From contig JANOJL010000070.1 of NCBI GenBank assembly GCA_031418715.1, forward strand, positions 27,019 to 91,018: a stretch of 64,000 nucleotides of DNA. The letters are read 5' to 3'. Below, in pieces: positions 43,872 to 51,800 of the stretch. The DNA is from JANMDU01 sp031418715. GTDB taxonomy: Bacteria; Pseudomonadota; Gammaproteobacteria; Burkholderiales; Burkholderiaceae_C. Numbering within the stretch: position 1 is the stretch's first letter; every line of letters starts with the position of its first letter. Position numbers and translations under genes: made by a program. Below the pieces are notes generated by a model. It worked only from the letters and a program-made list of their open reading frames with translations, had not been told where the DNA came from and did no database searches.

Positions 43872-44561
43872 ATGAGCCTTGCTATTTTTGAAAACTTAGA
43901 CGCTCAGCCAGACGCTACTCGCTCTACAACGAGCTATCGGCATCTGGCGCAAACCTACGATGGAACATGCGCACGGATTGAGAAGCTGCGCCACTTGGCT
44001 GTTGATGCATTGTCTCTTCATCCCGGAGAGACCGTGTTGGATGTAGCCTGTGGGACGGGGCCGACCTTGCCGCTACTTGCAGGCAAGGTCGGCCTTCAAG
44101 GGAGTGTCATTGGCATTGAGCATTCGCCAGAAATGGCGATGCTCGCTCAGGTGCGAGTGACGGCGGCAACCAGCCCTATTACAGTGGTGGTGGCAGGTAT
44201 GGACGACGCTCGGCATATCTATGCCGCAGATGCAGCGCTACTGTGCTACACGCAGGATGTCTTGCAATCGCCAAAAGCAGTTGATCAATTGATCAAAGCC
44301 TGCAAACCGGGTGCTCGCATTGTCATCTTAGGTATGAAAACCCTAGCTTGGCCTTCGGGCTGGCCTGTCAACCTATTCAACATGTACCGCGCTAGGCATT
44401 ACATGACGACTTATCACAACCTAGATCGCCCCTACCGCCTGCTAGAGCAGCGCGGCACGAAGCTCAGTGTCATCCACACCGCTTTATGGGGCAGTGCGTA
44501 CATTGCTTGTGGATATTTACCCAGCGCGTCCCAAATTCATCACGAGGTCAAAACACCATGA
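43872..44561 (+). CDS. Class I SAM-dependent methyltransferase
   Basis: 229 residues. The SAM-binding motif I is VLDVACGTGPTLPLLAGKVG near 54-73, preceded by YDGTCARIEKLRHLAVDALSLHPGET, in the style of UbiE/phospholipid methyltransferases. VIGIEHSPEMAMLAQVR is motif II. It lies seven bases after the oxidase gene and overlaps the next gene as ATGA, so it belongs to the copper operon. Substrate unknown; a lipid or a small metal-binding molecule is possible. Confidence 0.82.
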   Translation: MSLAIFENLDAQPDATRSTTSYRHLAQTYDGTCARIEKLRHLAVDALSLHPGETVLDVACGTGPTLPLLAGKVGLQGSVIGIEHSPEMAMLAQVRVTAATSPITVVVAGMDDARHIYAADAALLCYTQDVLQSPKAVDQLIKACKPGARIVILGMKTLAWPSGWPVNLFNMYRARHYMTTYHNLDRPYRLLEQRGTKLSVIHTALWGSAYIACGYLPSASQIHHEVKTP

Positions 44562-45127
44562 AAACTATTAAATTAATAGCACTCTGCGCATTATTGATGC
44601 CGGCTACCCCTGTTTTTTCTCAAAATAATGGGCATCAGCACCATCACAGTCATGCAGCACTCGTTCAACCTGCCGCGCAAAGCGCTACACCCTATGCTGG
44701 TCAGCAAACGCGCAGCATCAAAGCACTTTCTGATCAACAAACTCAAGAGTGGCTCGAAGGTCGGGGGATGACTTTGGCACTGGCTGCAGAACTCAATGGC
44801 TACCCTGGCCCGATGCATGTGCTGGAGCTGCGCCGGCCGCTGCGCCTGAGCGACGCGCAAGGCAACGCCACAGAAGCCTTGATGCTCGCGCACAAAGCCG
44901 AAGTACGCCGTCTTGGTGCGGAACTCGTCGCAGCAGAGAAGGCACTGGATACTGCCTTTGCGAGCAAAACCATTGCACCTGAAACTTTATCTGCCATGAC
45001 GCGCCGCATCGGTGAGCTACAAGCCCAAATTCGCGAGTCGCACTTGCAAACCCATTTGAAGCAAACCGCCCTGCTCAGCAGCGAGCAGATTGCGTCTTAT
45101 GCCTCGCTTCGTGGCTATACGAAGTAA
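44558..45127 (+). CDS. Secreted Spy/CpxP-like metal-stress protein
   Basis: 189 residues. A signal peptide (IKLIALCALLMPATPVFS-Q) built from a palindromic repeat is followed by NNGHQHHHSHAALV and a mainly helical body (LSDQQTQEWLEGRGMTLALAAELNGYPGPMHVLEL; helices with LAHKAEVRRLGAELVAAEKALDTAFASKTI; SEQIASYASLRGY). The helical hairpin and the LSSEQIASYASLRGY end resemble Spy/CpxP periplasmic proteins that sense or buffer metals. Translationally coupled to the methyltransferase gene. Confidence 0.7.
   Translation: MKTIKLIALCALLMPATPVFSQNNGHQHHHSHAALVQPAAQSATPYAGQQTRSIKALSDQQTQEWLEGRGMTLALAAELNGYPGPMHVLELRRPLRLSDAQGNATEALMLAHKAEVRRLGAELVAAEKALDTAFASKTIAPETLSAMTRRIGELQAQIRESHLQTHLKQTALLSSEQIASYASLRGYTK
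44564..44619 (+). repeat. Palindromic repeat copy forming a signal peptide
   Basis: ACTATTAAATTAATAGCA, CTCTGCGCATTATTGATG and CCGGCTACCCCTGTTTTTT cover codons 3 to 20 of the Spy-like gene. The peptide TIKLIALCALLMPATPVFS serves as the hydrophobic core and cleavage region. Confidence 0.85.
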
Positions 45128-45150
45128 TTTATCAAACCAGGAGCCTCAAT

Positions 45151-45681
45151 ATGAATGTTAAAAATACTCTCAAAATCATAGCACTCTGCGCAGCATTGAT
45201 GACAGGTGTTAGCGCTTTTTCCCATGGAAATGAGGATCACAGTAAAAAAGCGGGCCCAGTGAAAAAAGAGCAAAAAGACTGGGGTATTGCAGGTGAAGCC
45301 AAAGAAGTCAAACGCACCATTGAAGTCAAGATGATGGACAACATGCGCTTCTCGCCCGATAAGATTGAAGTCAAGCAAGGCGAGACGGTTAAATTTGTTG
45401 TAGCAAATGATGGACAAGTTCTGCATGAATTCGTGATTGGTACGAAAAAAGAAAACGATGCGCATGCCGTACAGATGTTGAAGTTTCCCAATATGGAACA
45501 CGACGAACCTTATATGGCGCACGTCAAGCCCAAAGCCAAAGGCGAGATCATCTGGACATTCAACAAACCCGGTGATTTCGATTTCGCATGTCTCATCGCT
45601 GGCCACTACCAAGCCGGTATGGTGGGCAAGATCAAAGTTGTAGGAGCGAAAAGCGATGGTCACACCGGTCATAAACACTGA
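45151..45681 (+). CDS. Cupredoxin-domain secreted copper protein
   Basis: 176 residues. A signal peptide (LKIIALCAALMTGVSAFS-H) precedes HGNEDHSKK and a plastocyanin-like fold. Type 1 copper ligands are visible: H92 in LHEF, then C147, H152 and M157 in CLIAGHYQAGM. The domain resembles CopC/azurin-like cupredoxins found beside multicopper oxidases. AGGAG lies ahead of the ATG. The last 26 bases overlap the start of the DUF411 gene. Electron transfer or copper delivery in the periplasm is the expected role. Confidence 0.88.
   Translation: MNVKNTLKIIALCAALMTGVSAFSHGNEDHSKKAGPVKKEQKDWGIAGEAKEVKRTIEVKMMDNMRFSPDKIEVKQGETVKFVVANDGQVLHEFVIGTKKENDAHAVQMLKFPNMEHDEPYMAHVKPKAKGEIIWTFNKPGDFDFACLIAGHYQAGMVGKIKVVGAKSDGHTGHKH
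45165..45220 (+). repeat. Palindromic repeat copy forming a signal peptide
   Basis: CTCTCAAAATCATAGCA, CTCTGCGCAGCATTGATG and GTGTTAGCGCTTTTTCC match the copy at 44564 base for base over most of the core. Codons give LKIIALCAALMTGVSAFS, the same frame as the neighbouring copies. Confidence 0.8.
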
Positions 45682-46222
45682 TTCGCCTCGCTCGCGCAGG
45701 CACATGTTGGGAGTAACGCTCGCGTTGCTTTCGTCGGGTGCAGGTTTTCTAGCGGCTTGCCAAGGTAAAGAGGCTGCATCACTCTCTGCAAGCGCACCAA
45801 ACTCTGCACCTGCAAGTATGAGCGCAGTCGCTTTCATCGAAGTCTGGAAAACGCCTACCTGCGGTTGCTGCAAGATGTGGATCGAGCATCTTGAAAAAGA
45901 AGGCTTCTCGGTAAAGGCTAACGACGTGCCTCAAACCGCTCCGATCCGCACCAAACTGCGCATCCCCGACGACATGGGTTCGTGCCACACCGGATTGATT
46001 GCTGGCTTTGCCATCGAAGGCCATGTGCCCGCCAGCGAGATCAAGCGACTGTTGGCCGAACCCGAGAGCTTGCGCCAGCAAGTGATCGGTCTATCTGTAC
46101 CGGGCATGCCCATTGGCTCGCCCGGTATGGAAATAGGCACGAAGCGTGACAAATTCGATGTCATGCTTGTCCTCAAAAGCGGCTCGCACCGCGTTTATCA
46201 GTCTTATTCTTCCCTCGCTTAA
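45656..46222 (+). CDS. DUF411 metal-binding lipoprotein
   Basis: 188 residues. An RSRRHMLGVTLALLSSGAGFLAAC leader carries both a Tat-like RR and a lipobox at C35. The DUF411 domain follows with TPTCGCCKMWIEHLEKEGF and RIPDDMGSCHTGLIAGFAIEGHVPASEIKRLL, the conserved CxCC and SCHT motifs of this copper-associated family. It ends with YQSYSS. It overlaps the cupredoxin gene by 26 bases. It probably binds Cu on the periplasmic side. Confidence 0.88.
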   Translation: MVTPVINTDSPRSRRHMLGVTLALLSSGAGFLAACQGKEAASLSASAPNSAPASMSAVAFIEVWKTPTCGCCKMWIEHLEKEGFSVKANDVPQTAPIRTKLRIPDDMGSCHTGLIAGFAIEGHVPASEIKRLLAEPESLRQQVIGLSVPGMPIGSPGMEIGTKRDKFDVMLVLKSGSHRVYQSYSSLA

Positions 46223-46234
46223 AGGAGCCTCCTC

Positions 46235-46579
46235 ATGAAAACCTCAACTCTCGCTTGTTCTATCGCTCTCGCTTTCTTTGCTTCTGGCAGTTTTGCACAA
46301 ACCACTGCGCCAGCAACGCCCCCCATCCAAGCTGCCGCGCCCGTCGCCAAAGAAATGGCAGAGGCGGAAGTGCGTAAAGTCGACAAAGACAGCAAAAAAG
46401 TCACCCTCAAACACGGCCCGATCAAAAATCTGGATATGCCCGGCATGACGATGGTGTTTCAAGTGCGCGATGAAAAGTTGTTTGACAAGCTCGCTGCTGG
46501 CGAAAAAATCAAGTTCACTGCCGAACAATTGCAAGGCGCATTTGTGGTGACCGGCGTTGAAAAGGTAGACGCAAAATGA
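46235..46579 (+). CDS. CusF-like periplasmic copper-binding protein (first copy)
   Basis: 114 residues. A signal peptide (LACSIALAFFASGSFA-Q) precedes an Ala/Pro linker and a CusF-type small beta barrel (AEVRKVDKDSKKVTLKHGPIKNLDMPGMTMVFQV). The copper ligands His and two Met of CusF align with H60, M71 and M73. The Trp that caps the metal in E. coli CusF (W44) is M68 here. AGGAG precedes the ATG. A paralog with the same substitution is at 53968. It would hand Cu(I) to an efflux pump. Confidence 0.87.
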   Translation: MKTSTLACSIALAFFASGSFAQTTAPATPPIQAAAPVAKEMAEAEVRKVDKDSKKVTLKHGPIKNLDMPGMTMVFQVRDEKLFDKLAAGEKIKFTAEQLQGAFVVTGVEKVDAK

Positions 46580-46701
46580 GCGATTGGCTGCCTTGCCTGC
46601 TAGCGCTTGGCTACATGCTCATTGCAGCGGCTGTGGGCTACTGGCTCGGCCGCAAGCGCGAGCAACTGCATTTGCTTGAAATTCTCAAACCCGAGACCTG
46701 A
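46576..46701 (+). CDS. 41-residue single-span membrane protein
   Basis: MSDWLPCLLALGYMLIAAAV, then GYWLGRKREQLHLLEILKPET. It has one hydrophobic helix with a positively charged C-terminal side. The ATG overlaps the CusF-like stop (ATGA), and the next gene starts two bases after its stop, so it sits in a tight operon. I do not recognise it. No equivalent is present in the second cassette. Confidence 0.6.
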   Translation: MSDWLPCLLALGYMLIAAAVGYWLGRKREQLHLLEILKPET

Positions 46702-46702
46702 C

Positions 46703-47032
46703 ATGAAGCTTGGCAAACGCTGGTCGATCGCGCTGCTGCTGGTTTTGGCAGTGAGCTTGCCTTTGCGTTTTGCGCAGGCTGCCCAGAACTGGTGCCCGTG
46801 GATGCAAGCGCCCATGGGCAGCGCAGCCATGATGGTCGATATGCCAGAGTGTGAAGGCATGTCAAAAGCCAATGGGCACTGTAGTCTAAAAGCCATTTGC
46901 GCGGCTATGCCTTTGTTGAATGAATCGACAACGTATGGAGTTTTTCCTTTGGCAACTGGTTTGACTTTCCCAGAGTACACCGCATTGAATTCTTTGAATT
47001 TGCCGCCACCCGAACGTATTCCCATCGCCTGA
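46703..47032 (+). CDS. Secreted Cys/Met-containing protein, possibly DUF2946/CopL-like
   Basis: 109 residues. A signal peptide (WSIALLLVLAVSLPLRFAQA-A) is followed by QNWCPWMQAPMGSAAMMVDMPECEGMSKANGHCSLKAICAAMPLL, rich in Met and Cys, and a tail ending PPPERIPIA. The spacing CxxW...MPEC...HCSLKAIC resembles small copper-operon proteins. Likely periplasmic copper binding. The family is not certain. Confidence 0.65.
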   Translation: MKLGKRWSIALLLVLAVSLPLRFAQAAQNWCPWMQAPMGSAAMMVDMPECEGMSKANGHCSLKAICAAMPLLNESTTYGVFPLATGLTFPEYTALNSLNLPPPERIPIA

Positions 47033-47093
47033 TATAGCCCGCTGATTTGCCCACGCACCGCGTGGCTTTTTATTCGATTTTCAGGAGATTTTT

Positions 47094-47735
47094 ATGAAAA
47101 CAGTTCAATGGCTGTTTGTATTGGCAACGGCCGTCAGCAGCTCAATTTACGCTGGCCCGATGGGTTTCAAAGACAGCACCATGGCGATGGGAGACTTGGG
47201 GCCTAATTGGCGCGAGGCTTGGGTCAACCATGCGCTCACGCCGCGCGACGCGCTGGGAGCCGGTGGCATCTGGATGCGTTCTGACGACAAGCTTGTCGTG
47301 CGCGAATTTGCCGAGGTCAATTACACGCGCCTCGTCAAGCGCTGGAACGCCGAGCATTCGCAGGCCAACGTGTGGTTTTTGGCAGGCATCGGGCCGGTGC
47401 GCGGCACGGGTTTTTCTGGCAGCCGCACCATGTTAGCGCCCGGGCTCTCGGCCGACTTCGAGACCGCGCGTGTGTACTTATCGGCAACAGCGCGTTTGTA
47501 CCGCGCCAGCGGAATCAACCACGATTACGGCGCAATCCGAGCAGGATTTTCGTTTTACGAGACGGATTATGACGAAACGCAGCCTTGGCTGATCGTAGAG
47601 GCGCGGCGCATGCGAGGCCTCTCCGACAGCATAGAAATCACGCCCATGCTGCGCTTTATCAACAAGCGCTATTTCGTTGAGGCGGGCATCAGCACCACCA
47701 AGCAAGCCCGCTTTAACTTCATGTATATTTTTTAA
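47094..47735 (+). CDS. Outer-membrane beta-barrel-like protein, family not recognised (first copy)
   Basis: 213 residues. A signal peptide (WLFVLATAVSSSIYA-G) precedes GPMGFKDSTMAMGDLGPNWREAWVNHALTPRDALGAG. The rest alternates polar and hydrophobic residues in short strands (FAEVNYTRLVKRWN, ARVYLSATARLYRA, IRAGFSFYETDYDETQPWLIVEARRM, FVEAGI) and ends in a terminal Phe, as outer-membrane barrels do. The protein at 54317 is clearly homologous (GFKDSWMTMG, GFSFYKTEYDEWQPWVILEA). Both lie between a CusF-like and a MerP-like gene, so a porin-like or sensing role in metal handling is inferred. Confidence 0.75.
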   Translation: MKTVQWLFVLATAVSSSIYAGPMGFKDSTMAMGDLGPNWREAWVNHALTPRDALGAGGIWMRSDDKLVVREFAEVNYTRLVKRWNAEHSQANVWFLAGIGPVRGTGFSGSRTMLAPGLSADFETARVYLSATARLYRASGINHDYGAIRAGFSFYETDYDETQPWLIVEARRMRGLSDSIEITPMLRFINKRYFVEAGISTTKQARFNFMYIF

Positions 47736-47746
47736 GGAGTTTCATC

Positions 47747-48085
47747 ATGACATCAATTACTATTAAATCAATAGCGCTTTGCGCACTGTTTACAACGGCT
47801 ACAGCCACTTTCTCTGCTGAAACCATCAAGGTCACGGTCAATGGCATGGTCTGCGCCTTTTGCGCTCAAGGCATTGAAAAACGATTGGGTCAACTGCCGG
47901 CCACACAGGCCGTGTTTGTCGATCTAAAAAAACGGGTTGTCGCAGTCGAGGCCAAGGCTGGGCAAAAGCTTGACGACAAGCTCATTCGAGCTGAAATCGT
48001 TGATGCTGGCTACGACGTGGTCAAGCTTGAAGCTTCGGCTTTAACTGTGCAGCAAATCAAGGCCGAGATGGCGATCAAGAAATGA
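47747..48085 (+). CDS. MerP-like periplasmic HMA protein (first copy)
   Basis: 112 residues. The signal peptide (SITIKSIALCALFTTATATFSA-E) derives from a palindromic repeat. The HMA domain has VTVNGMVCAFCAQGIEKRL (C36, C39) and VAVEAKAGQKLDDKLIRAEIVDAGYDVV. This is the layout of MerP, but the loop sequence is MVCAFC instead of the MTCxxC I recall for MerP. It probably carries a soft metal to the MerT-like protein encoded next; here that partner is broken. The paralog at 55043 is intact with an intact partner. Confidence 0.85.
   Translation: MTSITIKSIALCALFTTATATFSAETIKVTVNGMVCAFCAQGIEKRLGQLPATQAVFVDLKKRVVAVEAKAGQKLDDKLIRAEIVDAGYDVVKLEASALTVQQIKAEMAIKK
47758..47814 (+). repeat. Palindromic repeat copy forming a signal peptide
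   Basis: ACTATTAAATCAATAGCG, CTTTGCGCACTGTTTACAA and CGGCTACAGCCACTTTCTC follow the family head-first. The host gene reads TIKSIALCALFTTATATFS, in register with the copies at 44564, 45165 and 55061. Confidence 0.8.
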
Positions 48086-48323
48086 GCAACCTGCTCGTTT
48101 CTGAAGACGGGACAGCGCAGGCCAGGAGTAACCTCTTGACCTCGCTGCTGAGTTTTTTGCCATCAGCTCGCCCCGATTTGCTGCGCCCTGCCCGGTTGAT
48201 CCTGCGCTACGCGATGCTTGTCTGCGCACGCGCAAGATGTCGCTGAGTGCGTACTGGGTGAGCATCGCCATCTATTTGGTCGGCGGCATTTTTGCTTTTG
48301 TGTTGCCAGCGCTCTCCAGCTGA
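48082..48323 (+). pseudogene. MerT-like gene destroyed by an internal deletion
   Basis: The first 34 codons match the intact gene at 55399 in layout (MSNLLVSEDGTAQARSNLLTSLLSF, against MSGNLDAIAQAGDGTQQTRSSFFTSLLSL). After the ICC region the sequence jumps to what corresponds to PCPVDPALRDACLRTRK, but in another frame, so translation ends early in the original frame. The C-terminal portion (LSAYWVSIAIYLVGGIFAFVLPALSS) is still readable in the shifted frame up to the TGA at 48321-48323. About 60 codons are missing. It overlaps the MerP-like gene as ATGA, as the intact copy does. Confidence 0.85.
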
Positions 48324-48333
48324 AGGGTGAAAA

Positions 48334-49044
48334 TCAGGCGCTCAAATACTTCTCACGCAGCTCGCTATTGGCTCTCAGCTCTTCAGAGCTGCCATGCCAA
48401 ACCACGCGGCCTTTTTCGATGATGTGATGGTGGTCGCACAGATCGAGCAAGGCAGAGAGATTTTTATCAATCACCAAGATACTCATGCCTTCGCTGCGCA
48501 CGGTGCGCAAGGCTTGCCAAATTTCTTGTCGTACCAAAGGCGAAAGCCCTTCGGTGGCTTCATCCAAGATCAGCAGTTTCGGATTGGTCATGAGTGCGCG
48601 GCCAATCGCAAGCATTTGCTGCTCGCCACCCGAGAGCTGATTGCCAAAATTCTTCGCACGCTCAGCCAAACGCGGAAACAAAGCAATCACGCGCTCATAT
48701 GTCCACGCCTGCGCGAGGCCTTTGCGCACAATCGCCGTGGCGATCAAATTCTCGCGCACGCTCAGGTTGGGAAATATTTGTCGCCCTTCAGGCACGAGAC
48801 CCAAGCCGAGCCTAGCAATCGTATGGGAAGCGGCTTTGTGAATCGGCTGGCCTTGCCAAAGAATATGGCCACGCCACGTGCTTTGAATACCCATGATACT
48901 TTTGATCGTGGTGCTCTTGCCCATGCCGTTGCGGCCCTGAATGCTCACGCATTGGCCTGGATTGACGCTCAAGCTCAGGCCAAATAGCACTTGGCTGATG
49001 CCATAGCCGTTTTCTACAGCTTGCAATTCCAGCAAAGCGCTCAT
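48334..49044 (-). CDS. livF: Branched-chain amino-acid ABC transporter ATPase LivF
   Basis: 236 residues. Walker A is QGRNGMGKSTTIKSIMG, the signature is LSGGEQQMLAIGRALMTNPKLLILDEATEGLSP, and the family-typical GLGLVPEGRQIFPNLSVRENL is present. The ATG at 49044 overlaps the livG stop (ATGA). It is the last gene of the livJHMGF-ordered unit on minus. It energises uptake of branched-chain amino acids or related substrates. Confidence 0.93.
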   Translation of the reverse strand: MSALLELQAVENGYGISQVLFGLSLSVNPGQCVSIQGRNGMGKSTTIKSIMGIQSTWRGHILWQGQPIHKAASHTIARLGLGLVPEGRQIFPNLSVRENLIATAIVRKGLAQAWTYERVIALFPRLAERAKNFGNQLSGGEQQMLAIGRALMTNPKLLILDEATEGLSPLVRQEIWQALRTVRSEGMSILVIDKNLSALLDLCDHHHIIEKGRVVWHGSSEELRANSELREKYLSA

Positions 49045-49832
49045 GCGGTGATCTCCTCGTCGCCCAAATAGGCTTCGCGTACGACCGGGCTGGCGCGAAC
49101 GGCCTGCGGCGTATCGCACATAACCACCTTGCCATACACCAGCACGCTCAGCCGCGTGGCGAGTGTGAACACCGCATGCATATCGTGCTCGATCAGCAAA
49201 ATCGCATAGTCTTTTTGCAAGCGCTGCAAGAGCGCAATCATTTGCTGCGTCTCAGCGGGGCCTAAGCCTGCCATCGGCTCATCGAGCAGCAAAACTTTGG
49301 GGCTGGAGGCCAGCGCCATCGCCAATTCAATCAAGCGCTGCTGGCCATAAGAAAGAGCGCCCGCCAAGCGATCACGCTGCCCCTCTAGCCCGAGCATCAG
49401 CATGATCGCGCTGGCTCGATCCACCAAGTTTGGCGTCTGCGTGGCGGGTTGCCAGAAATGAAAGCTGTGTTTCCCGCCCACGGGCCCACTTTGCACCGAG
49501 AGCAAAATATTTTCCAGCACCGTGAAGCTGGCGATCACTGAGTTGATTTGGTATGAGCGCCCCAAGCCCGCGCGTGCGCGATGCGCGACCGTGCTGCGCG
49601 TGATGTCTTGCCCCATCAGATGAATGCGCCCAGCATCGCTGCGCAACTCGCCCACAATTTGATTCACCAGCGTGGTCTTGCCAGCGCCATTCGGCCCGAT
49701 CACCGCATGAATTTCACCTAGGTGAATATCCAGGCTCACATCATCCGTCACCAGCAAACCGCCAAAGCGCTTTACCAAGCCTTCAATCTTGAGCAAGGGC
49801 TCGGTCAGGGGACGTGTGCTTTCAGCAGACAT
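49041..49832 (-). CDS. livG: Branched-chain amino-acid ABC transporter ATPase LivG
   Basis: 263 residues. Walker A is IGPNGAGKTTLVNQIVGE, the signature is LSYGQQRLIELAMALASSPKVLLLDEPMAGLGP, and the family feature GLGRSYQINSVIASFTVLENI is seen. It pairs with LivF. Its start shares one base with the livM stop. Confidence 0.93.
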   Translation of the reverse strand: MSAESTRPLTEPLLKIEGLVKRFGGLLVTDDVSLDIHLGEIHAVIGPNGAGKTTLVNQIVGELRSDAGRIHLMGQDITRSTVAHRARAGLGRSYQINSVIASFTVLENILLSVQSGPVGGKHSFHFWQPATQTPNLVDRASAIMLMLGLEGQRDRLAGALSYGQQRLIELAMALASSPKVLLLDEPMAGLGPAETQQMIALLQRLQKDYAILLIEHDMHAVFTLATRLSVLVYGKVVMCDTPQAVRASPVVREAYLGDEEITA

Positions 49833-50788
49833 CAGTGATGCCCTCCTGGGCCGCTGACTTCTTCTTTCGGATCAGACAACAAACTCCAAATGCCTTTGCG
49901 CAAAAATACCACGATCAACACAATGATCGGCCCTAAGAAAAGCGCCCAGCGGTCGGTGTAGGCCTTGATGCCCTCTTCCATCAACAAGAATGCCACTGCG
50001 CCCACCAGAGGACCAAACACCGTACCCGCGCCGCCCAACAGAATCATCACAATCAATTCGCCAGAGAGCGTCCAGGCCATGTAGGCTGGAGAGACGAAGC
50101 CTGTGAGATTGGCCAAAAAGTAGCCCGCCAATCCGCACACTTGCGCTGAGATCACATAGGCCGTTAAGCGATAAGGCAAGCTAGGCGTGCCCACAGCATT
50201 CACACGCTTGTCATTGGCTTGCGTAGCTCGCAAAACCAAACCAAAGCGCGAGGCCACCAAGCGCTGTGAAAACCACAGTGTAAGCAGTACGGTGACGAAT
50301 AATGCAATGTACATCGCGTATTTGTTACCCGTTAACGCGCCAAAATCGCTAAGCTGCTGAATGCTCATGCCATCATCCCCGCCAAACATGCGCAGACTGA
50401 TAAAGACATAGAAAAAAAGCTGCGCGAAAGCCAATGTGATCATGATGAAAGCAATGCCTTGCGTGCGCAGCGCGATCCAGCCTAAGGGCACAGCGACCAG
50501 CGTGGTCACAAGTAGCGCAGCGGCCAAATGCGCGAAACCCGAAGTCACGCCAAATGAAGACAAAATCCCCACTGCATAAGCTCCCAAGCCCACATACATC
50601 GCATGCCCCAAGCTCACCATGCCGCCAAAACCCAAGGCAATATTCAGCCCCAACGCCGCGAGCACAAAAACCAAAATACGGCCAAATAAAATCAACGGGT
50701 ACAAGCTGTCAATCGCCCAAGCGTAGACTGGCACCAGAGCCAAAGCGGCCAGAAACAAGATCATCAAAAGCGTACGGAGTTTGTGCAT
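49832..50788 (-). CDS. livM: Branched-chain amino-acid ABC transporter permease LivM
   Basis: 318 residues with eight to ten membrane segments. LivM hallmarks are ALGLNIALGFGGMVSLGHAMYVGLGAYAVG and GLVLRATQANDKRVNAVGTPSLPYRLTAYVISAQVCGLAGYFLANLTGFVSPAYMAWTLSGELIVMILLGGAGTVFGPLVGA. It forms the channel with LivH. The gene sits seven bases after livH. Confidence 0.93.
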   Translation of the reverse strand: MHKLRTLLMILFLAALALVPVYAWAIDSLYPLILFGRILVFVLAALGLNIALGFGGMVSLGHAMYVGLGAYAVGILSSFGVTSGFAHLAAALLVTTLVAVPLGWIALRTQGIAFIMITLAFAQLFFYVFISLRMFGGDDGMSIQQLSDFGALTGNKYAMYIALFVTVLLTLWFSQRLVASRFGLVLRATQANDKRVNAVGTPSLPYRLTAYVISAQVCGLAGYFLANLTGFVSPAYMAWTLSGELIVMILLGGAGTVFGPLVGAVAFLLMEEGIKAYTDRWALFLGPIIVLIVVFLRKGIWSLLSDPKEEVSGPGGHH

Positions 50789-50795
50789 ATTGGCC

Positions 50796-51716
50796 TTATC
50801 GGTTACGCACTGGAAACAAACCCTCTGGCTTGAATGCCAACACCACAGCCATCAACAAATACACAGCCACCGAAGCCAAGGCTGGGCCGACTGCGTTGGC
50901 AACGGAAGGATCAGCAATTGTGCGCAAGAGCATTGGCAGAAAAATCCGCCCCATCGTATCCACAATGCCCACCACCAGTGCCCCGAGAAACGCGCCGCGA
51001 ATCGAGCCGATCCCGCCGATCACAATCACCACCAGCGTCAAGATCAAAATGCCATCGCCCATGCCCGGCTGCACCGAAGAAATGGGCCCCACCAAAGCAC
51101 CGGCCAGAGCAGCGAGTGCTGCACCAAGCGCAAAAATAAAGAGGTTCAACCAACCAATGTTCACACCCAGTGCCGCCACCATCGTGCGGTTGCTCGCGCC
51201 CGCGCGGATCAGCATGCCCATACGCGTACGCTCGATGAGCAAGTACAAACCGAGTGCCACCGCCAAGCCCACGCCAATGATGAGAAAGCGGTAAGACGGA
51301 TAACTCAAGCCCAGAATTTCTACTGAATCTGACAGCGCTGCAGGCGTATCTACAAACAGCGGCGCATTGCCCCAAATCCAGCGCACCAGCTCATTGCAAA
51401 ACAACACGATGCCAAAAGTAGCCAAGACCTGATCCAAATGATCGCGCTTGTGCAAAATAGACAAGCCCAGTTTATCGACCACGGCGCCCAATATAAAAAC
51501 CAAAGCGACCGAGCCGCACACACCCACCACAAACGAACCGGTGTGGCCATAAATCACAGCTGCAAAATACGCGCCCAGCATGTATAGCGAGCCATGCGCC
51601 AAATTGATGAAGCTCATGATGCCAAACACCAGCGTGAGGCCAGCCGCCATGAGAAACAGCAAAATGCCAAACTGCAAACCATTGAGCAGCTGGGTGAGCA
51701 AGAGGTTGAGTGTCAT
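50796..51716 (-). CDS. livH: Branched-chain amino-acid ABC transporter permease LivH
   Basis: 306 residues with eight or so membrane segments. The LivH start LLLTQLLNGLQFGILLFLMAAGLTLVFGIMSFINLAHGSLYMLGAYFA is diagnostic. RTRMGMLIRAGASNRTMVAALGVN is the EAA-like loop. It follows livJ after an 84-base gap containing a terminator-like hairpin. Confidence 0.93.
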   Translation of the reverse strand: MTLNLLLTQLLNGLQFGILLFLMAAGLTLVFGIMSFINLAHGSLYMLGAYFAAVIYGHTGSFVVGVCGSVALVFILGAVVDKLGLSILHKRDHLDQVLATFGIVLFCNELVRWIWGNAPLFVDTPAALSDSVEILGLSYPSYRFLIIGVGLAVALGLYLLIERTRMGMLIRAGASNRTMVAALGVNIGWLNLFIFALGAALAALAGALVGPISSVQPGMGDGILILTLVVIVIGGIGSIRGAFLGALVVGIVDTMGRIFLPMLLRTIADPSVANAVGPALASVAVYLLMAVVLAFKPEGLFPVRNR

Positions 51717-51739
51717 GGCTTCGTCAATGCAGCATCAGG

Positions 51740-51779
51740 CAAAAACAAGCCCGGCCAATATGCTATTGACCGGGCTTGT
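51740..51779 (-). terminator. Hairpin with T-run between livJ and livH
   Basis: ACAAGCCCGG (51745-51754) pairs with CCGGGCTTGT (51770-51779). On the minus strand the stem is followed directly by TTTTT. It would let livJ, whose receptor product is needed in excess, be transcribed more than the transporter genes. Confidence 0.8.
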
Positions 51780-51800
51780 AGGCCTATCAAATAAGCCTGT

